In this document: positions 46,317 through 57,127 of the stretch, piece after piece
Numbering within the stretch: position 1 is the stretch's first letter
Layout: every line of letters starts with the position of its first letter
NCBI RefSeq assembly: GCF_900114735.1
Contig: NZ_FOUA01000001.1
Coordinates: forward strand, 632,278 to 696,277
Source: Halopseudomonas bauzanensis
Lineage (GTDB): Bacteria > Pseudomonadota > Gammaproteobacteria > Pseudomonadales > Pseudomonadaceae
Length of the DNA: 64,000 nt
Reading direction: 5' to 3'
Position numbers and translations under genes: made by a program
The notes under the pieces: model-generated
Told to the model about the DNA's origin: nothing
The model's database searches: none
Seen by the model: only the letters and a program-made list of their open reading frames with translations

Positions 46317-47014
46317 GATCACTTGGAATGCGTCAACCGATGCTGCCCTGGGCCCTGTGGCTATGCGCCGGACTGACCCTGACGGCCTGCAGCAGTCAGC
46401 CGCAGCCCTCGGGGGCCGCGACCGTGCGCGTGGAGCGTGAGCTGGTCAGCCACAATCTGCACATCGATGCTGGCGAACAACGGGTGTTGGCTTCTCCCCA
46501 ACGCAATATCCGGGTGACCGAGCAATGGTTGCACCGGGTAACTGAGTTTGATGACCGTGATCGGCTGACCAACAGTCATGAGAGCTACCAGGCACTGCCG
46601 TGGGACAATCAGCTGGTCAGCATGATCGCCGAAGATCGGCGTTTCGCATTGCGTACCAACCATGATGGCGTGCTGCGGTTGAACCTGCTGGACGAGCAAT
46701 TCGTTGAACTCGATTTCGAGAACCTGCGCGCCGTTCAGCTTATCGCCCGCGCCGGACCAGGTGTGGTTGCCGAGCAGACGCTGCTTATCAGTCGTGAGCT
46801 GCGTTCGGTCCTGCGCGAAGCGGTGATGCTGGTGCATGACAACCTGGAGGAAAGCGGCGTCGAACAGTGGGTCTATCGTATCCGCCGTCTCGATGCCCTG
46901 GGCCTGGAAGAGGAATCCAACCAGCTGGAGAACATGCTCATCGTGTTGACGGTCGGTGATCCCGAGTTGCAGGCCGAGTTCCTGCAAACACTGGAGGGCG
47001 GCAAGCAGCCCTGA
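46313..47014 (+). CDS. Conserved lipoprotein of unknown function
   Basis: A 233-residue protein with a lipoprotein-type signal (LTLTACSS, candidate lipid-bearing Cys26) and no recognised domain. The rest is mixed alpha/beta and acidic, with few aromatic residues. Its ATG overlaps the proS stop (ATGA), and it precedes the lytic transglycosylase by one base, so the three are co-expressed. The same order occurs in other Pseudomonas, which points to a cell-envelope role, but none has been shown. Confidence 0.7.
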   Translation: MRSLGMRQPMLPWALWLCAGLTLTACSSQPQPSGAATVRVERELVSHNLHIDAGEQRVLASPQRNIRVTEQWLHRVTEFDDRDRLTNSHESYQALPWDNQLVSMIAEDRRFALRTNHDGVLRLNLLDEQFVELDFENLRAVQLIARAGPGVVAEQTLLISRELRSVLREAVMLVHDNLEESGVEQWVYRIRRLDALGLEEESNQLENMLIVLTVGDPELQAEFLQTLEGGKQP

Positions 47015-47015
47015 T

Positions 47016-47597
47016 ATGCCACGCTACACATGGATTGTGTTCTGCCTTGCCATGAGCCTCGCCCCGGCGGCAGCGGCGGCCAACCAGCCGCACTCACCGG
47101 TCGATCCCGATCTGCGGGCCCTGCTGATGCATACCGTGTCCCAGGCAGACAGCTTCGCCGACGCCTTCGATGCCGAAGTCTGGTTGCTGGATATGTCTAC
47201 CCGGCTGCGCCGCTATTTGCCCGACGAAGCGGAACGGCTGCGTTTTCTGCAGCTGGTGCATCGGGAAGCCCGTCAGGCCGGCCTGAAACCCGACCTGGTG
47301 TTGGCGGTGATCCATGTGGAAAGCCTGTTCGACCGCTACGCCCTGTCCCGCGTCGGCGCCCAGGGTGTGATGCAGGTGATGCCATTCTGGAAAAACGAGC
47401 TGGGCCGCCCCGACGATAATCTGATCGATCTGGCGACCAACCTGCGCTACGGCTGCACCATCCTCAAATATTATCTCGACCTGGAAAAAGGCGATCTGCG
47501 CCGAGCCCTGGCACGCTACAACGGCAGCCTGGGCAGTCACCGCTATCCGGACAAGGTACAGGAGTACTGGTATCGGTACTGGTATGTAAAGGACTAG
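47016..47597 (+). CDS. Lytic transglycosylase, SLT family
   Basis: Periplasmic murein-cleaving enzyme that forms anhydromuramyl ends. It has a signal peptide (about 1-22) and the SLT domain with catalytic Glu in VIHVESLFDRYALS, followed by GAQGVMQVMP and the ARYNGSLGSHRYPDKV block. At 193 residues it is a compact single-domain member. The ATG at 47016 lies one base after the lipoprotein stop. Longer in-frame extensions are inside that gene. Confidence 0.9.
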   Translation: MPRYTWIVFCLAMSLAPAAAAANQPHSPVDPDLRALLMHTVSQADSFADAFDAEVWLLDMSTRLRRYLPDEAERLRFLQLVHREARQAGLKPDLVLAVIHVESLFDRYALSRVGAQGVMQVMPFWKNELGRPDDNLIDLATNLRYGCTILKYYLDLEKGDLRRALARYNGSLGSHRYPDKVQEYWYRYWYVKD

Positions 47598-47600
47598 CCC

Positions 47601-48038
47601 CTATTCCAGCAGCGCCAGTAATGTCTCCTCGGTCTGTGGTCCCGCCAGGCTGTGCAGTAACTTCCCATCGGGGTTGAAGACGTAAGTGGTCGGCAATACC
47701 TGCGGACGTTCGAGGCCAAAGCTGTCGACGAAGTCCTGCCCCATCACGGCAAATTCGATATCCATTTCATCTGCCAGCTCATGCAACTCATTACCGCTGA
47801 TGCCATCATAGTTAACGCCGAATACCGCCACGTTCGGTCTTTTTGCCAGACTGTTGAACTCGGGCAATTCATGTCGGCAGGGTGCGCACCATTCGGCCCA
47901 ATAGTTCACCACCATCCAGCGGTCCTGCAGATCTGCCCGACTGACGCTCTCACCACGATGATCCAGCCAGCGCTCCTCACCGCAGCCAGCCAGCAGTACC
48001 CCGGCGCCCAGAATGACGCCCAACAAAGCAGTTCTCAT
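47601..48038 (-). CDS. Thioredoxin-like lipoprotein (TlpA-type)
   Basis: A 145-residue thiol-disulfide protein with a lipobox (LLAGC, Cys19) and the redox motif WCAPC within NYWAEWCAPCRHE. The cis-proline region reads LPTTYVF. It is expected to act in the periplasm, anchored to a membrane, as a reductant or an exchange partner. Its ATG overlaps the yihY stop by one base (TAATG). It converges on the transglycosylase gene, three bases away. Confidence 0.88.
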   Translation of the reverse strand: MRTALLGVILGAGVLLAGCGEERWLDHRGESVSRADLQDRWMVVNYWAEWCAPCRHELPEFNSLAKRPNVAVFGVNYDGISGNELHELADEMDIEFAVMGQDFVDSFGLERPQVLPTTYVFNPDGKLLHSLAGPQTEETLLALLE

Positions 48039-49291
48039 TATTCCTCCCCAGTAATCGATGCGCCCCTGCCATCCCCACCCAGCCAGTTTTTTACACTGCC
48101 GGCGAGGATATGGCGGCGATTGTCTTCGAGCTCGACCAGCGCTTCGCGTACCGCCGGATACCAGACGTCATCCCCATGCAACAACAGCGGCAACGAGGCC
48201 ACGCTGGGCACAGCCTCCGGCAATGCGTCCAGCAATTCCGTCAGCTCCATTTGATCGAGGTCCCGACTCAGCACATAGCCACCCTGCTGAGCACGAGTGA
48301 TGATGCGCCGGGTTTCAAGCCACTCGGTCAACTGCAGCCACAGATCTTCCGGCACACCCCAACCGGCGGCATTCACCCGTGCCAGGTCCACTGTATGCCC
48401 TTGCCGCTGCGCGAGGAGAAACACGCGCAGCAACGCCAGCAGATGGATCAGCCGGGGATAGGTCGGACGCTGCCAGGCAGAGCTGCTGCCCAGATTACAG
48501 ACCAGTTCGGCGCCGAACAGAATGATCATCCAGCTGACGTAGATCCACAGCAGAAACAGCGGAAACGCCGCGAAGGCACCATAGATCAGCTGAAAGCTCG
48601 GAAACAACGCCACATAAAGAGCAAAGCTGGCCTTGGCCCCCTCGAACAGCAGGGCCACCAGCAGCCCCCCGGCAAAAGCATGCTTGAGCCGCACCCGGGT
48701 ATTGGGCACCGCCACATAGATCAGCGTAAAGGCCGCGATGCTCAGCAGCAGCGGCAACCAGCCCAGCAGTTGCCGCCAGGCAGATGCCAACACCGCATCG
48801 CCGGATAGAAAGGACAAAGATGCCAGATAGGTACTGACCACAAACCCTGCTCCCAGCAGCAGCGGCCCCAGACTCAACACCGCCCAGTACAGCAGGAAAC
48901 TGGAAATGCCCCGACGCGGGTAGCGTATTCGCCAGATGGCATTGAATGCTTTCTCGATGTTCAGCAACATCAGCAGCGCGGTCACCATCAGCAGCGCCAC
49001 GCCAATGCCGGTCAGCTGCCGGGCTTGCTGGGAGAACTCGGATAGGTATTCACGCAGGGTCGCCCCGGTGGAAGGAACGAAATTGTCGAAGATGAAGGTC
49101 TCGACCTGCCCGCCCACCTGATTGAATGCCGGTATTGCCGCCAGCATCGCATAGGTAACCGTCATCACCGGCACTACCGCGAACAGGGTCGTATAGGTCA
49201 GAGCTGCGGCATTTTTGGCGCAGTTGTCCTCGCCGAACCGCCGGAACAGATAACGGCAGAAGTACCATAGCAGTTGCAGTTGACGCGGCAT
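48038..49291 (-). CDS. YihY/virulence factor BrkB family membrane protein, long form
   Basis: A 417-residue inner-membrane protein with six spans in the first 290 residues and the YihY family blocks NAAALTYTTLFAVVPV, NIEKAFNAIWRI and YLLLWIYVSWMIILFGAEL-like end of the membrane part. The last 120 residues form a soluble tail resembling a winged-helix-like domain (WLETRRIITRAQQGGYVLSRDL). The family was once mislabelled ribonuclease BN. The true function is unknown. It is coupled to the thioredoxin-like gene. Confidence 0.88.
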   Translation of the reverse strand: MPRQLQLLWYFCRYLFRRFGEDNCAKNAAALTYTTLFAVVPVMTVTYAMLAAIPAFNQVGGQVETFIFDNFVPSTGATLREYLSEFSQQARQLTGIGVALLMVTALLMLLNIEKAFNAIWRIRYPRRGISSFLLYWAVLSLGPLLLGAGFVVSTYLASLSFLSGDAVLASAWRQLLGWLPLLLSIAAFTLIYVAVPNTRVRLKHAFAGGLLVALLFEGAKASFALYVALFPSFQLIYGAFAAFPLFLLWIYVSWMIILFGAELVCNLGSSSAWQRPTYPRLIHLLALLRVFLLAQRQGHTVDLARVNAAGWGVPEDLWLQLTEWLETRRIITRAQQGGYVLSRDLDQMELTELLDALPEAVPSVASLPLLLHGDDVWYPAVREALVELEDNRRHILAGSVKNWLGGDGRGASITGEE

Positions 49292-49442
49292 TCAGACTCC
49301 CTGAAAAACGATACCCTCATAGTCCATTGCCTCCCTGGCGAGACGGGGTGGTTGTCAATGGTCTTCAAGCGCTTAGAATAGCCTTCATACCCCGCCCCGG
49401 CCACAGCGCGGCGGATCGAATCCGACCTGAACGGAGATTGCC

Positions 49443-50816
<1,374 letters not shown>

Positions 50817-51524
50817 TTACCAACCCATTACCCGTTTGACGAAAGGAATGGTCAATCGGTGCTGGGCCTGCAGGGATGCCTGGTCCAGCTGCTCAAGGGC
50901 GGAAAACAGCTCACTCATGCCCCGCGCGCCACGACTGAGAATATAGCGCGCCACCTCATCGGGCATTTGCAGGCCGCGCCGCTCGGCGCGCAACTTGAGC
51001 ATCTGCTGCTTGCCGTCGTCATCCAACACCTGCAATTGGAATACCAGCCCCCAACCGAGGCGCGAGACCAGGTCCGGTAGTTGCAATGGCAACGCCCGGG
51101 GCGCGGCGGCGGCGGCAATCAGCAGCCGCCCTTGGCGTTGCTGAATGCGGTTGTAGAGGTGGAACAGGGCTTCCTCCCACTCCTCCCGGCCCGCCAGCGC
51201 ATCCAGTTCATCCAGACACAACAAGTCGAACTGCTCCATACCTTCCAGCAATCCCGGACCGTGATCCAGCAGCTCGGCCAACGGCAGATACATCGCCAGG
51301 CCGCCTGTTTCCGCCATCCGGTGACAGGCGGCCTGCAACAAATGCGAACGACCGCTGCCAGACGCCCCCCACAGGTAGATATACAGCTCGGCCGGCGCAG
51401 ATTGGACGTCGGCCAGGACTTGCAGCGCTGCCAGCACGCCGGCATTGGAGCCGGGATAATAATTGTCGAAGGTGGCTTCGTCCCGGAGTTTGACGCCCAG
51501 GGGCAGCTGCATGGGTTGCGCCAT
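50817..51524 (-). CDS. hda: DnaA-inactivating ATPase homologue Hda
   Basis: A DnaA-related AAA+ protein of 235 residues that, with the sliding clamp, triggers ATP hydrolysis by DnaA and limits re-initiation. A clamp-binding motif QLPLGV lies at the extreme N-terminus (6-11). The P-loop GASGSGRSH has Arg in place of Lys, as in E. coli Hda. Walker B is LLCLDELDAL. It starts 55 bases after the DUF2066 gene in the same operon. Confidence 0.94.
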   Translation of the reverse strand: MAQPMQLPLGVKLRDEATFDNYYPGSNAGVLAALQVLADVQSAPAELYIYLWGASGSGRSHLLQAACHRMAETGGLAMYLPLAELLDHGPGLLEGMEQFDLLCLDELDALAGREEWEEALFHLYNRIQQRQGRLLIAAAAAPRALPLQLPDLVSRLGWGLVFQLQVLDDDGKQQMLKLRAERRGLQMPDEVARYILSRGARGMSELFSALEQLDQASLQAQHRLTIPFVKRVMGW

Positions 51525-51579
51525 CAGACCGATTCCACCTTATGTGTCGCTCCGCTGCCCAGCAGCCGATGCGTCATCA

Positions 51580-52761
51580 TCAGCCACGCCAGCGGAAATA
51601 TAAGGTGGGTAGCGTCGGGGTGGCAGGCACCGCGGGCTGGTTCTGCTCGGGCTCAGCAATCGGCAGCGGGGCTTCAGCCGGCTCGGCGCCAGGCTCCTGA
51701 GCAAGACCGACATCCTCCTCGGGCGCCATCCCGACATCTGCCGGGTCGCTCGGCAGCTCGGTAGCAACAGGCTGCTCAACTATTGGCTCAGGCATGCGTT
51801 GCAGACGCATATCCAGATTGAGCAAGCGTTCCAGCTGGGCTTCGCTGCCGGGGAAACTCACTTGCAGCTGCACCTTGTCACCCTCGATGGCGATCAACTG
51901 CGGAGTCTGGGAGCCCAGTTGATTCACCGAACGCAGCAGACCGGCATAATCGGCCACGCTATTGATGCCCTCGACATGCAAACGCCAGCCGGACGCCCCG
52001 TCGGCAGCGCCGGCGGGTGTCGCATATTGAGTGAATACCGCATTGGCGATAGCGACCATCAGCTCATCCGCGGCGGCCTCGGCGGTGCCAGTGATGCGCC
52101 CCGAATCGCTCCGGTCATTCAGCCACAATGTCCAGTCCAGCGCGCTCTGATCCCCTTCTCCCGTCACCGTCATCGCCAAGGTGCCCTCTACTGGATAGCG
52201 CTCACTGGCCGCCAGCAGCTCGTCCCGGCTGGCCTGACGGATCAGTTGCTCGTCGACCTGGCTCATGTCCTGCAGGTCACCCAGCGGAAAACTCAGGGCA
52301 ACGCCGCGATGCGCCGCCGCTTCTTTCAAGGTCAATGCCCAGGCACTGACCGGGCTCAGAGTACGATCACCCAGCTCGTTGGCTTCTACCGCCCAGAGCA
52401 CGATACCCGGACGGTTGCGGCCCAGGGCGGGCAACCCGGCCTCGCGCACCAGCTTGGTCAGCGCTTGGGAGTCGAATTCAATGCGAAGCTGGCCACCCTC
52501 CGCTGTACCAATGCGGCGCATCATGTCTTGTGGCGATTTCATCGCATTGGCCAAGGGGCCACGCTGCAGTTCCACATCACTGCCCACCAGACGCTGGAAC
52601 ATAACCCGGGTGGCCCCCCGCAGCGCGTCGTCCCGGCTTTGGTCCTCGGCCTGAGCGACCTGCACCCGATAGAGATCATCCAGCACCGCAGCGCTGAGAT
52701 TGAACGACGCCAGGGCAGCAACGCACAATAGAAGCAGCCGGACTCTTTGCTTGAAACGCAT
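51580..52761 (-). CDS. DUF2066 periplasmic protein
   Basis: A 393-residue exported protein (signal about 1-25, cut near LSAAVLDD) of the DUF2066 family, found upstream of hda in Pseudomonas. A globular part (to about 325) is followed by an acidic, Pro-rich tail. No catalytic motif is visible. The ATG at 52761 has GGAA eight bases upstream. Two earlier in-frame starts lack a ribosome site and put the signal peptide inside the protein. The gene diverges from purM across 191 bases. Confidence 0.83.
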   Translation of the reverse strand: MRFKQRVRLLLLCVAALASFNLSAAVLDDLYRVQVAQAEDQSRDDALRGATRVMFQRLVGSDVELQRGPLANAMKSPQDMMRRIGTAEGGQLRIEFDSQALTKLVREAGLPALGRNRPGIVLWAVEANELGDRTLSPVSAWALTLKEAAAHRGVALSFPLGDLQDMSQVDEQLIRQASRDELLAASERYPVEGTLAMTVTGEGDQSALDWTLWLNDRSDSGRITGTAEAAADELMVAIANAVFTQYATPAGAADGASGWRLHVEGINSVADYAGLLRSVNQLGSQTPQLIAIEGDKVQLQVSFPGSEAQLERLLNLDMRLQRMPEPIVEQPVATELPSDPADVGMAPEEDVGLAQEPGAEPAEAPLPIAEPEQNQPAVPATPTLPTLYFRWRG

Positions 52762-52952
52762 GGGTAATTCCATCTGGTGAATGCGACTGTCAGCCTCGAA
52801 ACGGCGGTGAAACAGCGGCCCTAAAGCGCATACATTAAACAAGCACTGGAGCGGCAGCAACCGTAGCGGTGTAAAGTCGTCGGAGCATGGTCGCCTGCGC
52901 GATGAATTGGTACACTAGCGCGTTCCCCACTTTGATCACTCGAGACCCACGC

Positions 52953-54020
52953 ATGAGCAGCCAAAAGCCCGCCAAGCCTTCCATCAGCTACAAGGACGCC
53001 GGGGTCGACATAGACGCCGGAAATGCCCTTGTCGATCGCATCAAACATGTCGCCAAACGTACCGCGCGCCCGGAAGTCATGGGGGGGCTGGGTGGCTTCG
53101 GGGCGCTCTGTGAAATCCCGGCGGGCTACACCCAGCCGGTACTGGTCTCGGGCACGGACGGCGTCGGCACCAAGCTGCGCCTGGCGATGGACCTGAACAA
53201 ACATGACCAGATCGGCATCGACCTGGTGGCCATGTGTGTGAACGACCTGGTGGTCTGTGGTGCTGAGCCGCTGTTTTTCCTTGACTACTATGCCACTGGC
53301 AAATTGAATGTCGATGTCGCCGCCCAGGTGGTCACCGGTATCGGCGCTGGATGCGAACTGGCCGGCTGCGCCCTGGTGGGTGGCGAGACCGCGGAAATGC
53401 CCGGCATGTACGAAGGTGATGACTATGACCTGGCTGGCTTCTGCGTCGGCGTAGTGGAAAAGGCCGAGATCATTGATGGCACCAAGGTCCAGCCCGGCGA
53501 CGTGCTGCTGGCCCTGCCCTCTTCCGGCCCGCACTCCAATGGCTACTCGCTGATTCGCAAGATCATCGAAGTCGCCGGTGCCGACATCAAGAACGTGCAG
53601 TTGGATGGCCAGCCGCTGACCGACCTGCTGATGGCGCCAACGCGCATCTACGTCAAGGCCCTGCTGCAGCTGATCAAGCAGACCGGCGCAGTGAAAGCCA
53701 TGGCTCACATCACCGGTGGCGGCCTGCTGGAGAACATTCCCCGCGTGCTGCCAGAAGGTGCCAGCGCCATCATCGATCTGAGCAGCTGGCAGCGCCCGGC
53801 GGTATTCGACTGGCTGCAAGAACAGGGCAACGTCGACGAAACCGAGATGCACCGCGTGCTCAACTGCGGCGTCGGGATGGTCATCTGCGTCGCGGCCGAT
53901 CAGGCCGACAACGCCTTGCAGGTACTGAAGGACGCCGGCGAGCAACCCTGGATCATCGGTTCCATCGACAATGCCGCTGCCAACGGTGAGGCTGTAGTAC
54001 TGCGTAACGGCCGCGGATGA
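52953..54020 (+). CDS. purM: Phosphoribosylformylglycinamidine cyclo-ligase PurM
   Basis: AIR synthetase, fifth step of de novo purine synthesis. The PurM family blocks are present: [20 protein letters not shown] at the N-terminus, [13 protein letters not shown] (ATP/Mg), [19 protein letters not shown] and [17 protein letters not shown]. The ATG at 52953 gives 355 residues, the usual length. The stop overlaps purN. It is the first gene of purM-purN-DUF3108. Confidence 0.97.
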   Translation: MSSQKPAKPSISYKDAGVDIDAGNALVDRIKHVAKRTARPEVMGGLGGFGALCEIPAGYTQPVLVSGTDGVGTKLRLAMDLNKHDQIGIDLVAMCVNDLVVCGAEPLFFLDYYATGKLNVDVAAQVVTGIGAGCELAGCALVGGETAEMPGMYEGDDYDLAGFCVGVVEKAEIIDGTKVQPGDVLLALPSSGPHSNGYSLIRKIIEVAGADIKNVQLDGQPLTDLLMAPTRIYVKALLQLIKQTGAVKAMAHITGGGLLENIPRVLPEGASAIIDLSSWQRPAVFDWLQEQGNVDETEMHRVLNCGVGMVICVAADQADNALQVLKDAGEQPWIIGSIDNAAANGEAVVLRNGRG

Positions 54021-54688
54021 GCTGCCGCATCGTCGTCCTGATCTCCGGATCAGGCAGCAACCTGCAGGCTTTTATCGATACTCTGCATGCCCGGCAGGCT
54101 GACATTGTCGCGGTGATTTCCAACCGCGCCGATGCCTTCGGTCTGGAGCGCGCCGCCAGGGCCGGTATTCCTGGCGCCGTTCTCGATCATCGAGAATTCG
54201 CCGACCGAGCCACCTATGATCAGGCACTCGCCGCGCTCATCGATACCCATGCGCCCGACCTGGTCATTCTGGCCGGATTCATGCGCATCCTCACCTCCGA
54301 GTTCGTTCAGCACTATCAGGGGCGCCTGCTGAATATCCATCCGTCGCTGCTGCCGAAGTACACCGGCCTGCACACTCACCGGCGGGCACTGGAGGCCGGC
54401 GACCGCGAGCATGGCGCCACGGTGCATTTCGTCACCGAGGAGCTCGATGGCGGCCCGGCTATCATGCAGTCCCATGTGCCGGTGCTGGCCGATGATACGC
54501 CCGACACCCTAGCTGCACGGGTGCGGGACACAGAACATCGACTCTATCCACTGGCTGCTATGCTGTACGTCAGCGGTCGCCTGCGGCTGGAGGACGGCCA
54601 AGCTTGCCTGGATGGCACACCTATCGCTCCCTGTGGCCTCAGGCTGGATCAATTCGAAGCAGATACGCGAGGTCATTTGCATGATTGA
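54017..54688 (+). CDS. purN: Phosphoribosylglycinamide formyltransferase PurN
   Basis: Transfers a formyl group from 10-formyl-tetrahydrofolate to GAR in purine synthesis. The phosphate loop [13 protein letters not shown], the catalytic block [20 protein letters not shown] (Asn and His) and the Asp of [12 protein letters not shown] are all in place. It has 223 residues. The ATG overlaps the purM stop by four bases, and the 3' end overlaps the DUF3108 gene by eight. Confidence 0.97.
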   Translation: MSCRIVVLISGSGSNLQAFIDTLHARQADIVAVISNRADAFGLERAARAGIPGAVLDHREFADRATYDQALAALIDTHAPDLVILAGFMRILTSEFVQHYQGRLLNIHPSLLPKYTGLHTHRRALEAGDREHGATVHFVTEELDGGPAIMQSHVPVLADDTPDTLAARVRDTEHRLYPLAAMLYVSGRLRLEDGQACLDGTPIAPCGLRLDQFEADTRGHLHD

Positions 54689-55439
54689 CAGCAGTTCGCT
54701 CTTGTTCCGTCGCCCGGGCCGCTGGCTGGCCGCCGCGGTACTGGCTCTCGGCAGCAGCCTGGTCCACGCGCAGGAGCTGGTTCCCTTTACCGCCAGCTAC
54801 GCTGCCGACATGAAGAAGATTCCGGTCAACGGCGAGGCCACGCACAGCCTGCAGGCCAACCCCGACGGTACCTGGACCCTGTCCTTCCATGCCGGCATGT
54901 TCGTCGCAAGGCTGAACGAGGAAAGCCAGCTGCGGTTGGAGAACGACCAGTTGATCCCGCTCAGTTATCGCTACGAGCGCAAGGGCCTGGGCCGTGGCCG
55001 CGTGACCACACAGAACTTTGACTGGGAAGCCGGCGTAGTCACCGGCGAGCATAAGAAGGAATCCTTCAGCCTGCCGGCCGAACCCGGACTGCTCGACCGC
55101 ACCACTTATCAACTGGCCCTGCAGCGCGATCTGATGGCAGGCAAGACCGAGATGAGTTATCGGGTAGCGGATGAAGACGAGATAGAGGAATACCGCTTCC
55201 GCGTCACCGGTGAGAAACGCGTCACCACCCGCGCCGGGCAGTTTGACGCCGTGGAGGTCGAACGCGTACGCGAGCCCGACGCCAAGCGGGAGACAACCTT
55301 GTGGTTCGCCAAGGATTGGCAGTATCTGCTGGTCCGCCTGAGCCAGATTGAGACTGACGGTCAGCATTATCAGATCATGCTCAAGGAAGCGACGCTGGAT
55401 GGCGAGCCGGTGATCGGCACGCCGGTCAAGAGTGACTGA
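54681..55439 (+). CDS. DUF3108 exported protein
   Basis: A 252-residue protein with a signal peptide (about 1-31, cleavage after VHAQ) and a beta-rich DUF3108 domain (PFTASYAADMKKIPVNGEA, LWFAKDWQYLLVRLSQIE). The family is widespread after purN in Pseudomonas, and its function is unknown. The ATG at 54681 has GAGG nine bases upstream and lies inside the purN 3' end, so the three genes form one operon. Confidence 0.87.
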   Translation: MIDSSSLLFRRPGRWLAAAVLALGSSLVHAQELVPFTASYAADMKKIPVNGEATHSLQANPDGTWTLSFHAGMFVARLNEESQLRLENDQLIPLSYRYERKGLGRGRVTTQNFDWEAGVVTGEHKKESFSLPAEPGLLDRTTYQLALQRDLMAGKTEMSYRVADEDEIEEYRFRVTGEKRVTTRAGQFDAVEVERVREPDAKRETTLWFAKDWQYLLVRLSQIETDGQHYQIMLKEATLDGEPVIGTPVKSD

Positions 55440-55475
55440 CAGCAAGATCGGACGCTGCGCGGCCAAAGGGCCATT

Positions 55476-55499
55476 GGCGTAGCGCAGGTGCGCTACGCC
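55476..55499. repeat. 10-bp perfect hairpin after the purMN operon
   Basis: GGCGTAGCGC (55476-55485) is followed by AGGT and its exact complement (55490-55499), 36 bases after the DUF3108 stop. No T-run follows on either strand. It may end or protect the purMN transcript. Confidence 0.6.
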
Positions 55500-55592
55500 C
55501 CGAAACCTGCGGCCTCATCAGTTCCTACGGCATCCCACCACTTTCGGATTGCCGCTCCCCTGCTTTCAATTACCGCAGGTACTGCTTTTCGG

Positions 55593-55618
55593 TGCCATAG
55601 CCTTCTCAGGCTATGGCA
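55593..55618. repeat. 11-bp perfect hairpin after the acyl-CoA dehydrogenase gene
   Basis: TGCCATAGCCT (55593-55603), loop TCTC, and the exact complement (55608-55618) lie 16 bases after the stop of the minus-strand gene. It has no T-run, and is a candidate 3'-end stabiliser or factor-assisted terminator. Confidence 0.6.
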
Positions 55619-55633
55619 GTGTCCGGTCAACAC

Positions 55634-56854
55634 TCAACCGATAAACTTCTCACCGGCCTCGGCACGCTTGACCAGACCAGCGGCCGGCTTCCAGAACTCG
55701 CCCTGACGCGCTTCCAGCTCACGGATCTGCTGTAGCACCACGTCCAGCCCCAGGCTGTCGGCATAGGTCATCGGCCCGCCACGCTCGGCCGGGAAGCCGT
55801 AGCCGAAACGGTAAACACGATCGATATCCTCGGCGCTTTCGGCAAAGCCCTCATCCAGAATACGCGCACCTTCATTGACCAGTGCCAGAATGCAACGCTG
55901 GACGATTTCTTCATCAGCCACGTCGCGGGCGGTATAACCGGCTTCTTCGGCCACTTCGCGGGCCATCATGTCGGTTTCTGGATCATGAATCGCCTGACGG
56001 CTGCCCGGCTCGTAACGGTAGAAGCCATGGCCGCTTTTCTGACCGAAACGCTCCATTTCACACAGGCGGTTGTCCAGCCACACGATCGGCTCGCCGCGGC
56101 CAACACCGGCCAACTGCCGCGAACGCCAGCCCAGGTCCACCCCGACCACGTCATACATACGATACGGGCCCATGGCCATGCCGAAGCCCTGGAGCGCCTG
56201 ATCCACCTGCCAGGGCGTGGCACCTTCCAGCACTACTTCACGGGACTGGCGCGAATACATCGACAGCATGCGGTTACCGATGAAACCGTGGCAGTTGCCA
56301 GCCAGTACCGCTTCCTTGCCGATCTTCTTGCCGACCGCCAGGCAGGCATCCAGCACATCCTGGTCTGTGGCCTTGCCACGCACCACTTCCAGCAGCTTCA
56401 TGATGTGTGCCGGGCTGAAGAAATGCAGGCCCAGCACCTGCGCCGGACGCTGGGTGGCGGAAGCAATCTCGTCGATATCAAGATAAGAGGTGTTGGTCGC
56501 CAGAATGCCAGATGGCTTAACCGCCTTGTCCAGCTCAGCGAAAATGGTCTTCTTCAGGTCCATGTTTTCATACACGGCCTCGACCACCAGATCCATGTCG
56601 GCCAGGGCGGCATAGTCCTGAGTGGTGGTGATGCGCTGTACGCGAGCCTGGGCCTCAGCCTCATCAAAACGTTGCTGGGCCACCGAACGCTTATACACAT
56701 TGGCGATCTCGACCAGGCCCTTCTCCAGCATCTCGCCATTCACGTCCAGCCAGACCACCGGGTAACCAGCGTTGACAAAGTTCATGACGATGCCACGTCC
56801 CATGGTACCGGCACCGATTACACCTACCTGCTTGATGTCTTCAAACGAAGCCAT
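55634..56854 (-). CDS. 3-hydroxyacyl-CoA dehydrogenase (single-function)
   Basis: NAD-dependent beta-oxidation enzyme of 406 residues. The dinucleotide fold starts GVIGAGTMGRGI. The catalytic His is in GLHFFSPAHIMKLLEVV and the Glu/Asn relay in VVEAVYENMDLK and CHGFIGNRM. Two C-terminal 3HCDH domains follow. There is no enoyl-CoA hydratase domain, so it is not FadB-like. Similar short multifunctional-derived proteins occur in Pseudomonas lipid or aromatic breakdown. The specific substrate chain is not predictable. GGAGAGGAA precedes the ATG. Confidence 0.9.
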   Translation of the reverse strand: MASFEDIKQVGVIGAGTMGRGIVMNFVNAGYPVVWLDVNGEMLEKGLVEIANVYKRSVAQQRFDEAEAQARVQRITTTQDYAALADMDLVVEAVYENMDLKKTIFAELDKAVKPSGILATNTSYLDIDEIASATQRPAQVLGLHFFSPAHIMKLLEVVRGKATDQDVLDACLAVGKKIGKEAVLAGNCHGFIGNRMLSMYSRQSREVVLEGATPWQVDQALQGFGMAMGPYRMYDVVGVDLGWRSRQLAGVGRGEPIVWLDNRLCEMERFGQKSGHGFYRYEPGSRQAIHDPETDMMAREVAEEAGYTARDVADEEIVQRCILALVNEGARILDEGFAESAEDIDRVYRFGYGFPAERGGPMTYADSLGLDVVLQQIRELEARQGEFWKPAAGLVKRAEAGEKFIG

Positions 56855-57127
56855 GATTTCCTCTCCAAATCATCGTATTTATACGCCGGACCAGTTACTA
56901 CAGCGGCTACCGGCAGGGACTGAACGGCCCATTACATTACGCAAAAGCCCCGTCGAATAAAAACGAAACCCGTCCATAGGCGGCATTCAGGATATGAATA
57001 TGCGCCAGCAGATTATCTGACTCAAATGCGAGCCGATTGCGTCTGAACGGACACTTTCCGTTAGCCTTTCGGTACAATGGCGCCCGCTGTATCGGATACC
57101 CCGGTTCTCATTGCTATAAGTCGTTCA

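Noticed and set aside
44688..46322. A 544-codon open frame opposite proS
   Set aside because: Antisense shadow of ProRS.
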